Assembly (NCBI GenBank): GCA_900766195.1 | Contig: CAAFUN010000026.1 | Location: forward strand, 12,665-76,664 | Direction of reading: 5' to 3' | DNA: 64,000 bases | Source of the DNA: an uncultured Bacteroides sp. | Lineage (GTDB): Bacteria; Bacteroidota; Bacteroidia; Bacteroidales; Bacteroidaceae | Shown: positions 9,107-19,335 of the stretch, piece after piece | How positions within the stretch are numbered: the first letter of the stretch is position 1 | Layout of the letters: the number at the start of each line of letters is the position of its first letter | The notes under the pieces: generated by a model | Databases searched by the model: none | What the model was told of the DNA's origin: nothing | The model's input: only the letters and a program-made list of their open reading frames with translations | Made by a program: the position numbers and the translations under genes

Positions 9107-12016
9107 ATGAGAAGAGTAATTGCGTGTTTATTGGTTTTTGTCTTTTCTGTAGGTCTGTTGTCGGCACAATCGTCCACGATAACGGAACGTCAGTATTTGT
9201 CCGGTCACGGATGTGATGATATGGTGAAATGGGATTTTATGTGTACGGACGGAAATAATTCGGGGAAATGGACGAAGATCGGTGTGCCTTCTTGTTGGGA
9301 ACTTCAGGGTTTTGGCATCTTCCAATACGGAATGAAGTTTTATGGCAAAGCCTTTCCCGAAGGTATAGCCGATGAGAAAGGACTCTATAAATATGAGTTT
9401 GAACTGCCTGAAGCATGGCGTGGACGTCAAATAGAATTAGTATTTGAGGCTTCCATGACAGATACGGAAGTGAAAATAAACGGGCGTAAAGCGGGCGAAA
9501 TGCATCAGGGTGCATTCTATCGTTTCATTTATAATGTGAGTGACCGGGTGTTCTTCGGTTCAAAAAAGAATGTGTTGGAGGTTACGGTCAGCAAAGAGAG
9601 CACCAATGCAGGAGTCAACCTAGCCGAGAGACGTGCCGATTATTGGAACTTTGGTGGAATCTTCCGTCCGGTATTTATGGTGGCAAAGCCTGCCTTAAAT
9701 ATTGATCGCGTGAGTGTGAATGCAGGAGCAAACGGACTATTTTACGCCGATTGTCTTTTGAATAGAGCCATTGAAGGAGCCAAGGTGCGTACAGTCATTT
9801 CAGATGCCAAGGGTAAGAAGGTGACGGAGAGCTGGTCGGAGGTAAGGAGCGGTAGTGATCAGGCTGCTATTCAGTTTGCTGTGCAGCAGCCTGAACAGTG
9901 GACGGCCGAAACACCTCACTTGTACGAAGCAACGTTTACGCTTGTGGATAAAGCGGGTAAGACCTTGCATGTGGAGAGACAGAAATTTGGTTTTCGCACC
10001 GTTGAAACCCGTCTCTCCGATGGGCTTTATATCAATGGGGTGAAAGTGAAGATACGCGGAGTGAATCGACATAGCTTCCGTCCCGAAAGTGGCCGTACCT
10101 TGAGTAAGGCAAAGAATATTGAGGATGTACTACTGATTAAGAGCATGAATATGAATGCCGTGCGTTTGAGCCACTATCCTGCTGATCCTGAATTTCTGGA
10201 AGCTTGCGATAGCTTAGGACTTTATGTGATGGATGAGTTGAGCGGATGGCACGGTCATCATGAAACCATTGTCGGACAGAAGTTAGTGCGTGAGATGGTG
10301 ACCCGCGACGTGAACTATCCGTCTGTGATTTGGTGGAGCAACGGCAACGAGAAGGGATGGAACACCGAGTTGGACGGAGAGTTTCATAAGTATGATCCGC
10401 AAAAGCGTCCGGTCATTCATCCTCAAGGTAATTTCAATGGCTACGAAACCATGCACTACCGTTCTTATGGCGAGAGCCAGGAGTATATGAGACAACCTGA
10501 AATCTTCATGCCTACAGAATTCTTGCACGGCTTGTATGACGGTGGACATGGAGCCGGACTTTATGATTACTGGGAGATGATGCGCAAGCATCCGCGTTGT
10601 GCTGGCGGATTCCTGTGGGATTTGGCCGATGAAGGGGTGAAGCGTGTAGATATGGATGGATTCATCGATAATGTGGGTAATTATGCAGCCGATGGTATTG
10701 TAGGCCCTCACCATGAAAAAGAGGGTAGTTATTATACCGTCAAACAAGTGTGGTGCCCGGTACAGATCATGAATAAGAATGTGGATGAACATTTTGACGG
10801 TACGCTTCAATTGGAGAACCGTTATGACTTCCTCAATCTTAAAGGATGTGTTTTCACTTATAAATACGTGGAGCTACCGGGTGCAGGCAAAGGCAACAAT
10901 AGCAAGGTATTGAAAGAAGGCAAACTTAAAGGACCGGATGTAGCGGCTCATGCTGCCGGAGAATTGAAGATACCGGCTGCTGTGTCGGGAGCCAATGCTT
11001 TGGTGATTACGGTGACGGATTGCTACGGACAGGAATTATTCACATGGAGTTATAAATTGAAGTCCGTTGATCTCTTCTCTCAGGAGGAAAATGGAAATAC
11101 CGCAGTTGTGAACGGAGGAAGCCGGACTAAGAATAAAGCAACAACTAAATCGGTGAATAGCGATGGGACTCCTCGTCATCAGTTGACGGATGAGGCTTTG
11201 ACGGTTGAGGTATCCGGACGTATCTTTACTTTCGATCAGCATACCGGCTATTTGAAAAAGGTGCAGGTGGGCAACCGTACTATCAACCTGAACGGCGGAC
11301 CTCGCTTTATTGCCGCAAGACGTGCAGACCGCTCGCTGGATCAGTTTTATAATCATGACGATAAGGATGCCGAGAAAAAGAAAACACAATATACCACCTT
11401 TACAGACAGAGGAATTTTCAACGGTTTTGAGGTGAAGGAAGACGGAAGTAACCTGCTTGTAACGGCTAACTATAAATTGGGTTCTTTTGATTGTGCCGTG
11501 TGGAAGTTTTGTCCCGATGGTACGGTTGTGCTCGATTTTGAATACAACTTTGCCGGTGTGGTAGATCTGATGGGGGTGATGTTTGATTATCCCGAAGACA
11601 AGGTACAAAGTAAGTGTTGGTTGGGCGATGGCCCGTATCGGGTGTGGCAAAATCGGTTGCATGGACCACAACTTGGCGTATGGGAGAATAAATACAATGA
11701 CCCGATTCCCGGAGAGAGCTTTGACTATCCCGAGTTTAAGGGCTATTTTGCCAATGTACAATGGATGGAGTTGAAAACGGAAGAAGGACTTATCCGCATA
11801 GGCAACCGGATGCCGGAGAACTATATTGGCGTTTATCAGCCTCGCGACGGAAGAGATGCTTTGCTATATACCTTACCGGCTACAGGCATCAGTGTGATGA
11901 AAGTGATTCCTCCTGTCCGCAATAAAGTGAATACCACTGATTTGATAGGTCCTTCTTCTCAACCCTTCTGGGCAGATGGAGTATACGGAGGAAGCTTGAT
12001 GCTGCAATTCGACTAA
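9107..12016 (+). CDS. GH2 family glycosidase (RG-II-type, uronidase candidate)
   Basis: This 969-residue exported GH2 enzyme has a signal peptide ending near LLSAQ (residue 21). It has the N-terminal jelly roll, an Ig-like domain with the usual WTAETPHLY, and a TIM barrel with RLSHYP and MDELSGWHG. E415 in NGNEKGW is the acid/base candidate and E471 in PTEFLHG the nucleophile candidate. The C-terminal half (about 680-969) resembles the LacZ small-chain fold, with WLGDGPYRVWQNR in place of the usual GRGP motif. It lies 89 bp after the previous GH2 gene in the same run. The B. thetaiotaomicron RG-II locus has a GH2 beta-D-galacturonidase (BT0992); this gene's place in the order fits that role, but specificity cannot be read from sequence alone. 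Confidence 0.85.
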   Translation: MRRVIACLLVFVFSVGLLSAQSSTITERQYLSGHGCDDMVKWDFMCTDGNNSGKWTKIGVPSCWELQGFGIFQYGMKFYGKAFPEGIADEKGLYKYEFELPEAWRGRQIELVFEASMTDTEVKINGRKAGEMHQGAFYRFIYNVSDRVFFGSKKNVLEVTVSKESTNAGVNLAERRADYWNFGGIFRPVFMVAKPALNIDRVSVNAGANGLFYADCLLNRAIEGAKVRTVISDAKGKKVTESWSEVRSGSDQAAIQFAVQQPEQWTAETPHLYEATFTLVDKAGKTLHVERQKFGFRTVETRLSDGLYINGVKVKIRGVNRHSFRPESGRTLSKAKNIEDVLLIKSMNMNAVRLSHYPADPEFLEACDSLGLYVMDELSGWHGHHETIVGQKLVREMVTRDVNYPSVIWWSNGNEKGWNTELDGEFHKYDPQKRPVIHPQGNFNGYETMHYRSYGESQEYMRQPEIFMPTEFLHGLYDGGHGAGLYDYWEMMRKHPRCAGGFLWDLADEGVKRVDMDGFIDNVGNYAADGIVGPHHEKEGSYYTVKQVWCPVQIMNKNVDEHFDGTLQLENRYDFLNLKGCVFTYKYVELPGAGKGNNSKVLKEGKLKGPDVAAHAAGELKIPAAVSGANALVITVTDCYGQELFTWSYKLKSVDLFSQEENGNTAVVNGGSRTKNKATTKSVNSDGTPRHQLTDEALTVEVSGRIFTFDQHTGYLKKVQVGNRTINLNGGPRFIAARRADRSLDQFYNHDDKDAEKKKTQYTTFTDRGIFNGFEVKEDGSNLLVTANYKLGSFDCAVWKFCPDGTVVLDFEYNFAGVVDLMGVMFDYPEDKVQSKCWLGDGPYRVWQNRLHGPQLGVWENKYNDPIPGESFDYPEFKGYFANVQWMELKTEEGLIRIGNRMPENYIGVYQPRDGRDALLYTLPATGISVMKVIPPVRNKVNTTDLIGPSSQPFWADGVYGGSLMLQFD

Positions 12017-12121
12017 GTTGGTCGGAATACCTGTTCGGGTGTTTGGGAAGAAATTGCAGAAAGCAGCTGCGTCGTTTGAAGTATAGATTCGTAAATTATA
12101 AGAAGTGAAAGATTTAAAAGA

Positions 12122-15100
12122 ATGAGAGTGAAACATCTTTTGATAGTGCTGTGTGTATGGGGTGCAATTTTTCCCCTGAATGCTGGAAATGGTCAGAACA
12201 TATCGTATCCGTCAGGAGATTCCAGGCAATCACTAAGGACTCAATTCAGTAGCTTGTCCGAGAACTCCAAACCGTGGACTTTTTGGTATTGGATGTATGG
12301 TGCAGTGACTCCTGAAGCTATTACTGCCGATTTGGAAGCCATGCATCGCATTGGTTTGGGCGGTGCTTACTTGATGCCGATCAGAGGGGTGGAGCGTGCA
12401 CCGGAATTTGGTGGAAAAGCGTCTCAACTCTCACCGGAGTGGTGGAAGATGGTAGGGTACAGCATGAAGGAGGCCGATCGCTTGGGACTGAAGTTGGGAA
12501 TGCATATCTGTGACGGTTTCGCTTTGGCGGGCGGTCCGTGGATAACACCTACCGAATCTATGCAGAAGGTGGTGTGGGCAGATACCATTGTATCCGGAGG
12601 AAAGTTGAAACACCTTCGCTTGCCACGTCCCGAGAGCTATAAAGGATATTATGAAGACATTGCCGTCTTTGCTGTTCCTTTGCGTAGACAGCCCAAGGAC
12701 ATCAACTATAAACCGGTCATTACTTTAGGTTCGTTGGAATGGACTGCCGTTCCACAAGCTAAGTCCGGAGAGTTGACGGTGAACAATAAGCAAAGTGCAG
12801 ATCAAAAGAATTACAATCCTGAGAAAGCGGTTCGACAGGATGAGGAAGGAGTTATCCGTTCCTCTTATCCTTGCTGGATACAATATACCTACCCCGTTCC
12901 GGTGACCTGTCGGAGCATTGAAGTCATTTCTTCGGGAAACAACTACCAAGCTAATCGGTTGAAGGTGCTTGCCAGTGATGATGGGACACATTTCAGAGTA
13001 GTAAAACAGTTGGTACCTGCTCGCCACGGCTGGCAGAATACAGATCAAAACTCCACGTCTTCCATCCCTGAGACGACAGCCCGCTTCTTCCGTTTTGAAT
13101 GGACACCCGAAGGAAGCGAACCGGGTAGCGAAGATTTGGATGCCGCCAAGTGGAAGCCGGATCTGAAGATAAATGCGATCTTGCTGCATGCCTCTCCGCG
13201 GATAAATCAGTGGGAAGGTAAAGCCGGACTGGTGTGGAGAGTGGCACCAGCCACAACAAACCGTGAGGTACCGGATGATGAGTGCATCAAAACTGATGAA
13301 ATGGTACGGTTACCGCTTGCCCAAACATCGGATGGAGACGTGATTGATGTGCAACTGCCCAGCGGGCAATGGCGTATCTTACGCATGGGGCATACCTCTA
13401 CCGGTCATATCAATGCCACGGGAGGTGACGGAAAAGGATTGGAGTGTGATAAGTTCAGTGCGGTGGCGGTGAAGAAACAATTCGATAATTGGTTTGGGCA
13501 AATCTTCTTGCACACGGATAAGCAGCTTGCACACCGTGTCGTTAAGTACATGCATGTGGATAGTTGGGAGTGTGGCAGTCAGAACTGGAGCACCGGCTTT
13601 TCTGCAGAATTCAAGAAACGTCGGGGGTATGACTTGATGCCCTACCTGCCGCTACTTGCCGGTGTGCCGATGGAGAGTGCCGCCCGTAGTGAACAAATAT
13701 TGAGAGATGTACGCACTACCATTGCCGAATTGGTGGTGGATGTTTTTTATCAGGTGATGGACGAATGTGCCAAAGCTTATGATTGCCAGTTCTCTGCCGA
13801 GAGTGTGGCACCTACGATGGTCAGTGATGGCATGCTTCATTACAGCAAGGCAGATCTTCCCATGGGGGAATTTTGGTTGAACAGTCCCACGCACGACAAA
13901 CCCAATGATGTGCTGGATGCCATAAGTGGTGCTCATGTCTACGGAAAGAATATTGTTCAGGCAGAAGGGTTGACGGAAGTGCGCGGAGTATGGGATGAAT
14001 ATCCTGCTATGCTGAAACCTGTGCTGGATAGAAACTTTGCCTTGGGAGTGAATAAACTCTTTTTCCATGTCTTTGTACACAACCCGTGGATGGACAGGAA
14101 ACCGGGTATGACGCTTGATGGAATCGGAGCATTCTTTCAACGCGATCAGACTTGGTGGAACGAAGGGGAGGCTTTTGTAGATTATATCAACCGTTGCCAA
14201 ACAATGCTTCAATACGGCCATCCGGTGGTAGATATTGCCGTTTTCACCGGTGAAGAGATACCGCGACGGGCCTTCTTGCCGGAACGGTTGGTGCCGATGT
14301 TGCCGGGCATCTATGGTAAAGCAAGGGTGAAAGCTGAAGAGAAACGACTGGAGAATAAAGGACAACCTTTGGCCATGCGTCCTGTGGGCGTTACGTATGC
14401 AGCAAATACAACCGATCCGGAGCATTGGGTGAATCCTATGCGGGGTTATGCTTACGACTCTTTTAATAAAGATGCTTTGCTCCGGTTGGCACAGATGAAA
14501 GACGGGCGAATGGTGTTGCCCGGTGGAGTGTCATATAAGGTATTGGTGCTTCCGGGTGCTCATCCCATGAATCCGGACAATATACCTTTGTCCACGGAAG
14601 TAAGCCAAAAGATTGAAGAATATCGTCGTAAAGGATTAATTATACCTCAATTGCCTTATCAGGCAGATGATTTCAACTCGTATGGACTGGAGAGAGATGT
14701 GGTTGTACCCGAAAATGTGGCATGGAACCATCGTAGCGGTGAGGAGATGGAAGTCTACTTCATAGCCAACCAAGATGGTGCAGTACCTGCATCTACGGAC
14801 AGTCTATCCGGTGGCAAGGAGGGTAAACGAACCTTTACCGCTTCATTCCGCATCAGCGGCAGACAGCCTGAACTTTGGGATCCGATGACGGGTAAGATCT
14901 GCCGTCCCGCCAATTGGGTGGAGAAAAACGGACGTACGGAAGTGGAGCTGGCACTGGATCATTACGGCTCTGTCTTTGTGGTCTTCCCCAAGGAAGCTTC
15001 ATCGGAACTCTCTAGCGAATTTACTGAAACAGCCGTTTTGCCGTGTCCGGTGAAAGAGTGGAACGTACGTTTCTCTGAAACGGGTAAGACAGTAGTGCGG

Positions 15101-15529
15101 ACAACGTTGTTTGACTGGAGCCGTGAAGCGGATGAGAAGATTAAATATTATTCGGGAAAAGCTCTTTATAGCGGTACATTCCGTTGGAAAGAGAGCGGAC
15201 AGAAAGCGAAACGTGTGGTGGTTCGTTTAGGCAAAGTGGCTAATGTGGCTACGGTGCGGGTGAACGGTGTGGCTTGCGGAACAGCTTGGACAGCGCCTTA
15301 TGAGGTAGACGTGACCGAGGTCTTGCGAAAGGGTACGAATACACTTGATATAGAAGTGGTGAATACTTGGGCCAATGCCCTCCGTGGTGCGGACTTGGGT
15401 AAGGCTCCGTTTGAGGGTATCTGGACGAATGCCAAATACCGTCTTCCCGGTGATAAACTACTTCCGGCGGGCTTGCTCGGTCCGGTAGAATTTGTGCTAC
15501 GCAGTAGTAAAATAAACCTAAAGAAATGA
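12122..15529 (+). CDS. GH106 alpha-L-rhamnosidase (BT0986-like)
   Basis: This 1135-residue protein has a signal peptide of about 22 residues (LNAGNGQ). The N-terminal barrel begins at about residue 45 with PWTFWYWMYG, and the family's DSWECGSQNW and SAESVAP motifs are present. E483 and E560 in those motifs are the likely catalytic glutamates, spaced as in the characterised family member BT0986. The C-terminus (about 1015-1110) is a GH2-like jelly roll with VRVNGVACGTAW. GH106 enzymes release alpha-linked L-rhamnose; in the RG-II locus BT0986 removes a side-chain rhamnose. Its TGA overlaps the start of the following esterase gene by four bases, implying translational coupling. Confidence 0.88.
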   Translation: MRVKHLLIVLCVWGAIFPLNAGNGQNISYPSGDSRQSLRTQFSSLSENSKPWTFWYWMYGAVTPEAITADLEAMHRIGLGGAYLMPIRGVERAPEFGGKASQLSPEWWKMVGYSMKEADRLGLKLGMHICDGFALAGGPWITPTESMQKVVWADTIVSGGKLKHLRLPRPESYKGYYEDIAVFAVPLRRQPKDINYKPVITLGSLEWTAVPQAKSGELTVNNKQSADQKNYNPEKAVRQDEEGVIRSSYPCWIQYTYPVPVTCRSIEVISSGNNYQANRLKVLASDDGTHFRVVKQLVPARHGWQNTDQNSTSSIPETTARFFRFEWTPEGSEPGSEDLDAAKWKPDLKINAILLHASPRINQWEGKAGLVWRVAPATTNREVPDDECIKTDEMVRLPLAQTSDGDVIDVQLPSGQWRILRMGHTSTGHINATGGDGKGLECDKFSAVAVKKQFDNWFGQIFLHTDKQLAHRVVKYMHVDSWECGSQNWSTGFSAEFKKRRGYDLMPYLPLLAGVPMESAARSEQILRDVRTTIAELVVDVFYQVMDECAKAYDCQFSAESVAPTMVSDGMLHYSKADLPMGEFWLNSPTHDKPNDVLDAISGAHVYGKNIVQAEGLTEVRGVWDEYPAMLKPVLDRNFALGVNKLFFHVFVHNPWMDRKPGMTLDGIGAFFQRDQTWWNEGEAFVDYINRCQTMLQYGHPVVDIAVFTGEEIPRRAFLPERLVPMLPGIYGKARVKAEEKRLENKGQPLAMRPVGVTYAANTTDPEHWVNPMRGYAYDSFNKDALLRLAQMKDGRMVLPGGVSYKVLVLPGAHPMNPDNIPLSTEVSQKIEEYRRKGLIIPQLPYQADDFNSYGLERDVVVPENVAWNHRSGEEMEVYFIANQDGAVPASTDSLSGGKEGKRTFTASFRISGRQPELWDPMTGKICRPANWVEKNGRTEVELALDHYGSVFVVFPKEASSELSSEFTETAVLPCPVKEWNVRFSETGKTVVRTTLFDWSREADEKIKYYSGKALYSGTFRWKESGQKAKRVVVRLGKVANVATVRVNGVACGTAWTAPYEVDVTEVLRKGTNTLDIEVVNTWANALRGADLGKAPFEGIWTNAKYRLPGDKLLPAGLLGPVEFVLRSSKINLKK

Positions 15530-16944
15530 AACATAGAATTTGGATCGTGATCGGCTTATGCGCATTTGCGCTTTCCTTGAGTGCCGAAGTTAAGTTGCCG
15601 GCATTTTTCAGTAACGGCATGGTGATGCAACAACAGACGCAGGCTGCTTTATGGGGTACGGCTTCTCCCGAAAAAACCGTTAAGATCATTACCGGATGGA
15701 ATCATAAAAGCTATTCGGTGAAGAGTGATGCTAAAGGTAATTGGAGGTGCAACGTTGCCACTCCGGCAGCAGGTGGCCCTTACGTCATCACTTTTAATGA
15801 CGGCAAGTTCACAGAGATCAGGGATATCTGGATGGGCGAGTTGTGGGTATGTTCCGGTCAGAGCAACATGGAGATGCCGATGAAAGGGTTCAAAAACCAA
15901 CCGGTAGAGAACGCCAATGCCGATGTGATGAAGAGTAAGAATAGAACTTTGCGCCTGTTTACCGTGAAGCGGCATGCGGCTTTATTCCCGGAATATGACG
16001 TGACTGGAAATTGGAGTGAAGCCAATCCTGAATCGGTAAGAGAATTCAGTGCCACGGCCTACTATTTCGGTCGGATGCTGCAAGAGCAATTGGGCGTACC
16101 TGTGGGACTCATTGTTACTTCGTGGGGGGGCTCGGCTTGCGAGGCATGGATGAAACCGGAATGGCTAAAAGCTTTCCCCAATGCTAAGATACCGGTAGTG
16201 GAAAGCGATATCAAATCGGAGAATCGCACACCCACCGTTCTGTATAACGGCATGTTGCATCCGCTTATAGGGATGGCCATGCGTGGAGTGATTTGGTATC
16301 AAGGAGAAGACAATTACAACCGGGCATCTACGTATGCCGACATGTTTTCCAACCTGATCAACGGTTGGCGTGCGGAGTGGAAGATAGGAGACTTTCCATT
16401 CTACTATTGTCAGATTGCTCCATTCGATTACGGCATTATAACCGAGAGGGGACAGGAACCCATTAATTCTGCTTATCTTCGTGAACAGCAGGCCAAGGTG
16501 GAACGTAGTGTGTCCAACTCGGGTATGGCGGTGTTGCTGGATGCAGGCATGGAGAAAGGCATACATCCTGCCAAGAAACAAGTGGCCGGAGAACGCTTGG
16601 CTCGCTTGTCATTGGTCAAGACTTACGGCATGAAGGGCGTCACAGCCGAAAGTCCGTACTATGCAGGCATGGAAGTAAAGAACGATACGGTGATTGTCAG
16701 CTTTGACCGGGCACCCATGTGGATCAACTGCAAGGAGAAGTTTGAGTCGGATCACTTTAAGGTTGCAGGTAGTGACAAGGTTTTTTATCCGGCAAAAACA
16801 TGGATTGTGCGGGGGAAGATGTATGTGAAGAGTGAGGCGGTGAAGCATCCGGTTGCCGTTCGCTACGGCTTTGAGAACTATGTGGAAGGCGACTTGTTTG
16901 GTGAAGATCTGCCTGTTTCCTCTTTCCGCTCCGACAATTGGTAA
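15526..16944 (+). CDS. Sialate-O-acetylesterase-type (SASA/SGNH) carbohydrate esterase
   Basis: This 472-residue exported protein (signal peptide to about LSLSA) has an N-terminal beta-rich part and the SASA-family SGNH hydrolase core. The block I serine is S113 in SGQSNMEMP. GVIWYQGEDN is the conserved block with the family Gln/Glu, and H347 in GIHP is the catalytic histidine candidate. Most relatives read DIHP at the last site; here a glycine replaces the aspartate two residues before the histidine. It overlaps the GH106 gene by 4 bp. RG-II carries acetyl groups on aceric acid and 2-O-methylfucose, so an esterase removing side-chain acetyls is a sensible inference. The actual substrate is not known. 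Confidence 0.82.
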   Translation: MKHRIWIVIGLCAFALSLSAEVKLPAFFSNGMVMQQQTQAALWGTASPEKTVKIITGWNHKSYSVKSDAKGNWRCNVATPAAGGPYVITFNDGKFTEIRDIWMGELWVCSGQSNMEMPMKGFKNQPVENANADVMKSKNRTLRLFTVKRHAALFPEYDVTGNWSEANPESVREFSATAYYFGRMLQEQLGVPVGLIVTSWGGSACEAWMKPEWLKAFPNAKIPVVESDIKSENRTPTVLYNGMLHPLIGMAMRGVIWYQGEDNYNRASTYADMFSNLINGWRAEWKIGDFPFYYCQIAPFDYGIITERGQEPINSAYLREQQAKVERSVSNSGMAVLLDAGMEKGIHPAKKQVAGERLARLSLVKTYGMKGVTAESPYYAGMEVKNDTVIVSFDRAPMWINCKEKFESDHFKVAGSDKVFYPAKTWIVRGKMYVKSEAVKHPVAVRYGFENYVEGDLFGEDLPVSSFRSDNW

Positions 16945-17079
16945 TGGCTATTCACCACAGAGGAGGCAGACTCTCACAGTATGTCTGATTTGCTCTGTAA
17001 CAGTTGTTCCGGGAGTCTAAACAAAACAGTAAACCGCAAAAAAGCGACGTCCTATACACTAAATAGATAGAAACGAAAC

Positions 17080-19305
17080 ATGAAGAAACTCTTTACCCTT
17101 CTTTTGCTTATTGCGTTGCCCGCCACCTTCAATGGACAACCGGCGGGATTGATGTGGACTACGCAAAGCCGCAACTCTTCGGAGTCTATGCCTTGCGGAG
17201 GAGGAGACATCGGACTGAATGTGTGGACCGAGAACCATGAGATACTGTTCTACCTTTCGCGTAGCGGCACTTTCGATGAGAACAATACCTTGCTCAAACT
17301 GGGACGTTTTCGCATGCGACTCACTCCCAATCCGTTTGCCGATGAACAACACTTCAAACAGGAATTGCATCTGAATGAAGGGTATGTCTCCATAGCAGGA
17401 AAAGAGGCAACGGTGCTCATTTGGGTAGATGTGTTTCATCCGGTGGTGCATGTGGAGGTAGATTCCAAACAAGCCGTTTCGGTGGATTTAAGGTATGAGT
17501 CGTGGCGCTATAAGGACAGACTGGTTTCAAAAGCAGAGGGACAGCAAACGTCCTATAAATGGGCTGTTCCGCAAGGATTGGTGACAAAACGTGACTCTGT
17601 ACGGGCGGATGGAGAGGGACTGACGTTTTTCCATCGGAATAGCGGACAGACAGTGTTTGATGTGGCGGTTGTTCAGCAAGGCTTGGAAGCACAGCAAGAC
17701 GGTTTGTATAACCCGTTAAAGGACCTCACATTCGGCGGACGGTTGCAGGGCAATAATATTACTTTTGGAGGTACATCCAATGGTGATTTTGAAGGAACAG
17801 ATTATCGCGCATGGCACTATATCAGTAAAAGACCGCTTCGGCGGCAGTCATTTCAAGTCTTCCTGCATACTGCCCAGACGAGTCTGTCTGCATGGGAAGC
17901 CGGGTTGGCAGCACAGAAAGTGACCTCTTTTGAAGCAGACAAAAAGGCAACCCGCAATTGGTGGAAGGCTTTCTGGAAGCGGAGTTTTATCGAATGCAAC
18001 GGTGAGGCGGCAGAAGCAGCACGCAACTATACCCTGTTTCGCTATATGCTGGGATGCAACGCCTATGGGCAGTGGCCAACCAAATTCAATGGCGGACTGT
18101 TCACCTTTACGCCTTCTTATGTAGATGTCAAGTCGCCTTTTACTCCCGATTATCGCAAATGGGGCGGAGGAACAATGACGGCACAAAACCAACGCTTGGT
18201 GTACTGGCCCATGCTGAAAAGCGGTGACTTCGACTTGATGATTCCCCAGTTTGACTTCTACCTGCGCCTGCTGCCCACAGCAGAGATGCGGAGCCGCATC
18301 TATTGGAATCATGACGGAGCTTGCTTCACCGAACAGATGGAGAACTTCGGTTTGCCCAATCCTGCCGAATATGGCTTTAAGCGTCCGGCAACCTTTGATA
18401 GGGGGATGGAATACAATGCCTGGCTGGAGTATGAATGGGATACCGTATTGGAATTTTGTAGGATGATTCAGGAGGTCGGTTCGTATAGCGGACAAGATAT
18501 GGCACGCTATGCTCCGTTGATAGACAGTTCGCTGCGCTTCTTCGATGAGCACTACCGCATGCTGGCACGCCAACGTGGACAGAAAGATTTGGATGCTGAC
18601 GGCAAACTGATTCTCTATCCCGGTTCCGCTTGCGAAACGTATAAGATGGCCTACAACCCTTCTTCTACCATTGCCGCCTTGCGGTCGGTGCTAGAGGCAT
18701 GTGGAGAGCGACACAAAGACATGCTAGAGCGTATCCCCACCATTCCTTTGCGCACGGTGAACGGTAAAGAAATGATTGCGCCCGCAGTAACATGGGCGAG
18801 GGTGAACAATGTGGAAACGCCTCAGCTTTACCCCGTCTTTCCGTGGAGGCAGTACGGCGTGGGACAGCCGGGACTGGATGTGGCTCGCAACACCTATTTG
18901 TATGACGCCGATGCGCTGAAGTTCCGTTCGCATGAGGGATGGAAGCAAGATAACATCTGGGCAGCTTGTCTTGGCCTACGAGAGGAAGCTGCACAACTGA
19001 TGTTGAAGAAGTTGGCCGATGGGCCTCACCGTTTTCCTGCCTTTTGGGGACCAGGCTTTGACTGGTCGCCCGATCACAATTGGGGCGGTTCCGGCATGAT
19101 TGGCCTGCAAGAAATGTTGATCCAAGAAGCAGCAGGAAAGATTCTGTTGTTTCCGGCATGGCCTGCAACTTGGGATGTTCACTTCAAGCTTCATGCTTCG
19201 GCACAAACCACAGTGGAAGTCACGCTAAAGGACGGCAAAGTAATGCGACTTGATGTTCAGCCTGCAAAGCGGAAGCAAGATGTGGTGATTTGTCTGCCCG
19301 AATAG
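17080..19305 (+). CDS. DUF5703 / GH95-like six-hairpin glycosidase-family protein
   Basis: This 741-residue protein has a signal peptide to about FNGQ (residue 20). The N-terminal beta-sandwich (about 21-270) has the DUF5703 look: SMPCGGGDIGLNVW, SRSGTFDENN and LKLGRFRMRL. An (alpha/alpha)6-type region follows, with YWPMLKSGDFD, YWNHDGACF, YPGSACETYK and WSPDHNWGGSG. These features resemble GH95-type inverting enzymes, but the family has no activity I can name with certainty. It closes the operon, 135 bp after the esterase gene, and converges on the HU-like gene 30 bp away. In this locus it could remove an RG-II side-chain sugar such as alpha-L-galactose or alpha-L-fucose (inference). Confidence 0.75.
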   Translation: MKKLFTLLLLIALPATFNGQPAGLMWTTQSRNSSESMPCGGGDIGLNVWTENHEILFYLSRSGTFDENNTLLKLGRFRMRLTPNPFADEQHFKQELHLNEGYVSIAGKEATVLIWVDVFHPVVHVEVDSKQAVSVDLRYESWRYKDRLVSKAEGQQTSYKWAVPQGLVTKRDSVRADGEGLTFFHRNSGQTVFDVAVVQQGLEAQQDGLYNPLKDLTFGGRLQGNNITFGGTSNGDFEGTDYRAWHYISKRPLRRQSFQVFLHTAQTSLSAWEAGLAAQKVTSFEADKKATRNWWKAFWKRSFIECNGEAAEAARNYTLFRYMLGCNAYGQWPTKFNGGLFTFTPSYVDVKSPFTPDYRKWGGGTMTAQNQRLVYWPMLKSGDFDLMIPQFDFYLRLLPTAEMRSRIYWNHDGACFTEQMENFGLPNPAEYGFKRPATFDRGMEYNAWLEYEWDTVLEFCRMIQEVGSYSGQDMARYAPLIDSSLRFFDEHYRMLARQRGQKDLDADGKLILYPGSACETYKMAYNPSSTIAALRSVLEACGERHKDMLERIPTIPLRTVNGKEMIAPAVTWARVNNVETPQLYPVFPWRQYGVGQPGLDVARNTYLYDADALKFRSHEGWKQDNIWAACLGLREEAAQLMLKKLADGPHRFPAFWGPGFDWSPDHNWGGSGMIGLQEMLIQEAAGKILLFPAWPATWDVHFKLHASAQTTVEVTLKDGKVMRLDVQPAKRKQDVVICLPE

Positions 19306-19335
19306 CATGTTTGCTCCTTTTGGTTTCATCCGCCC

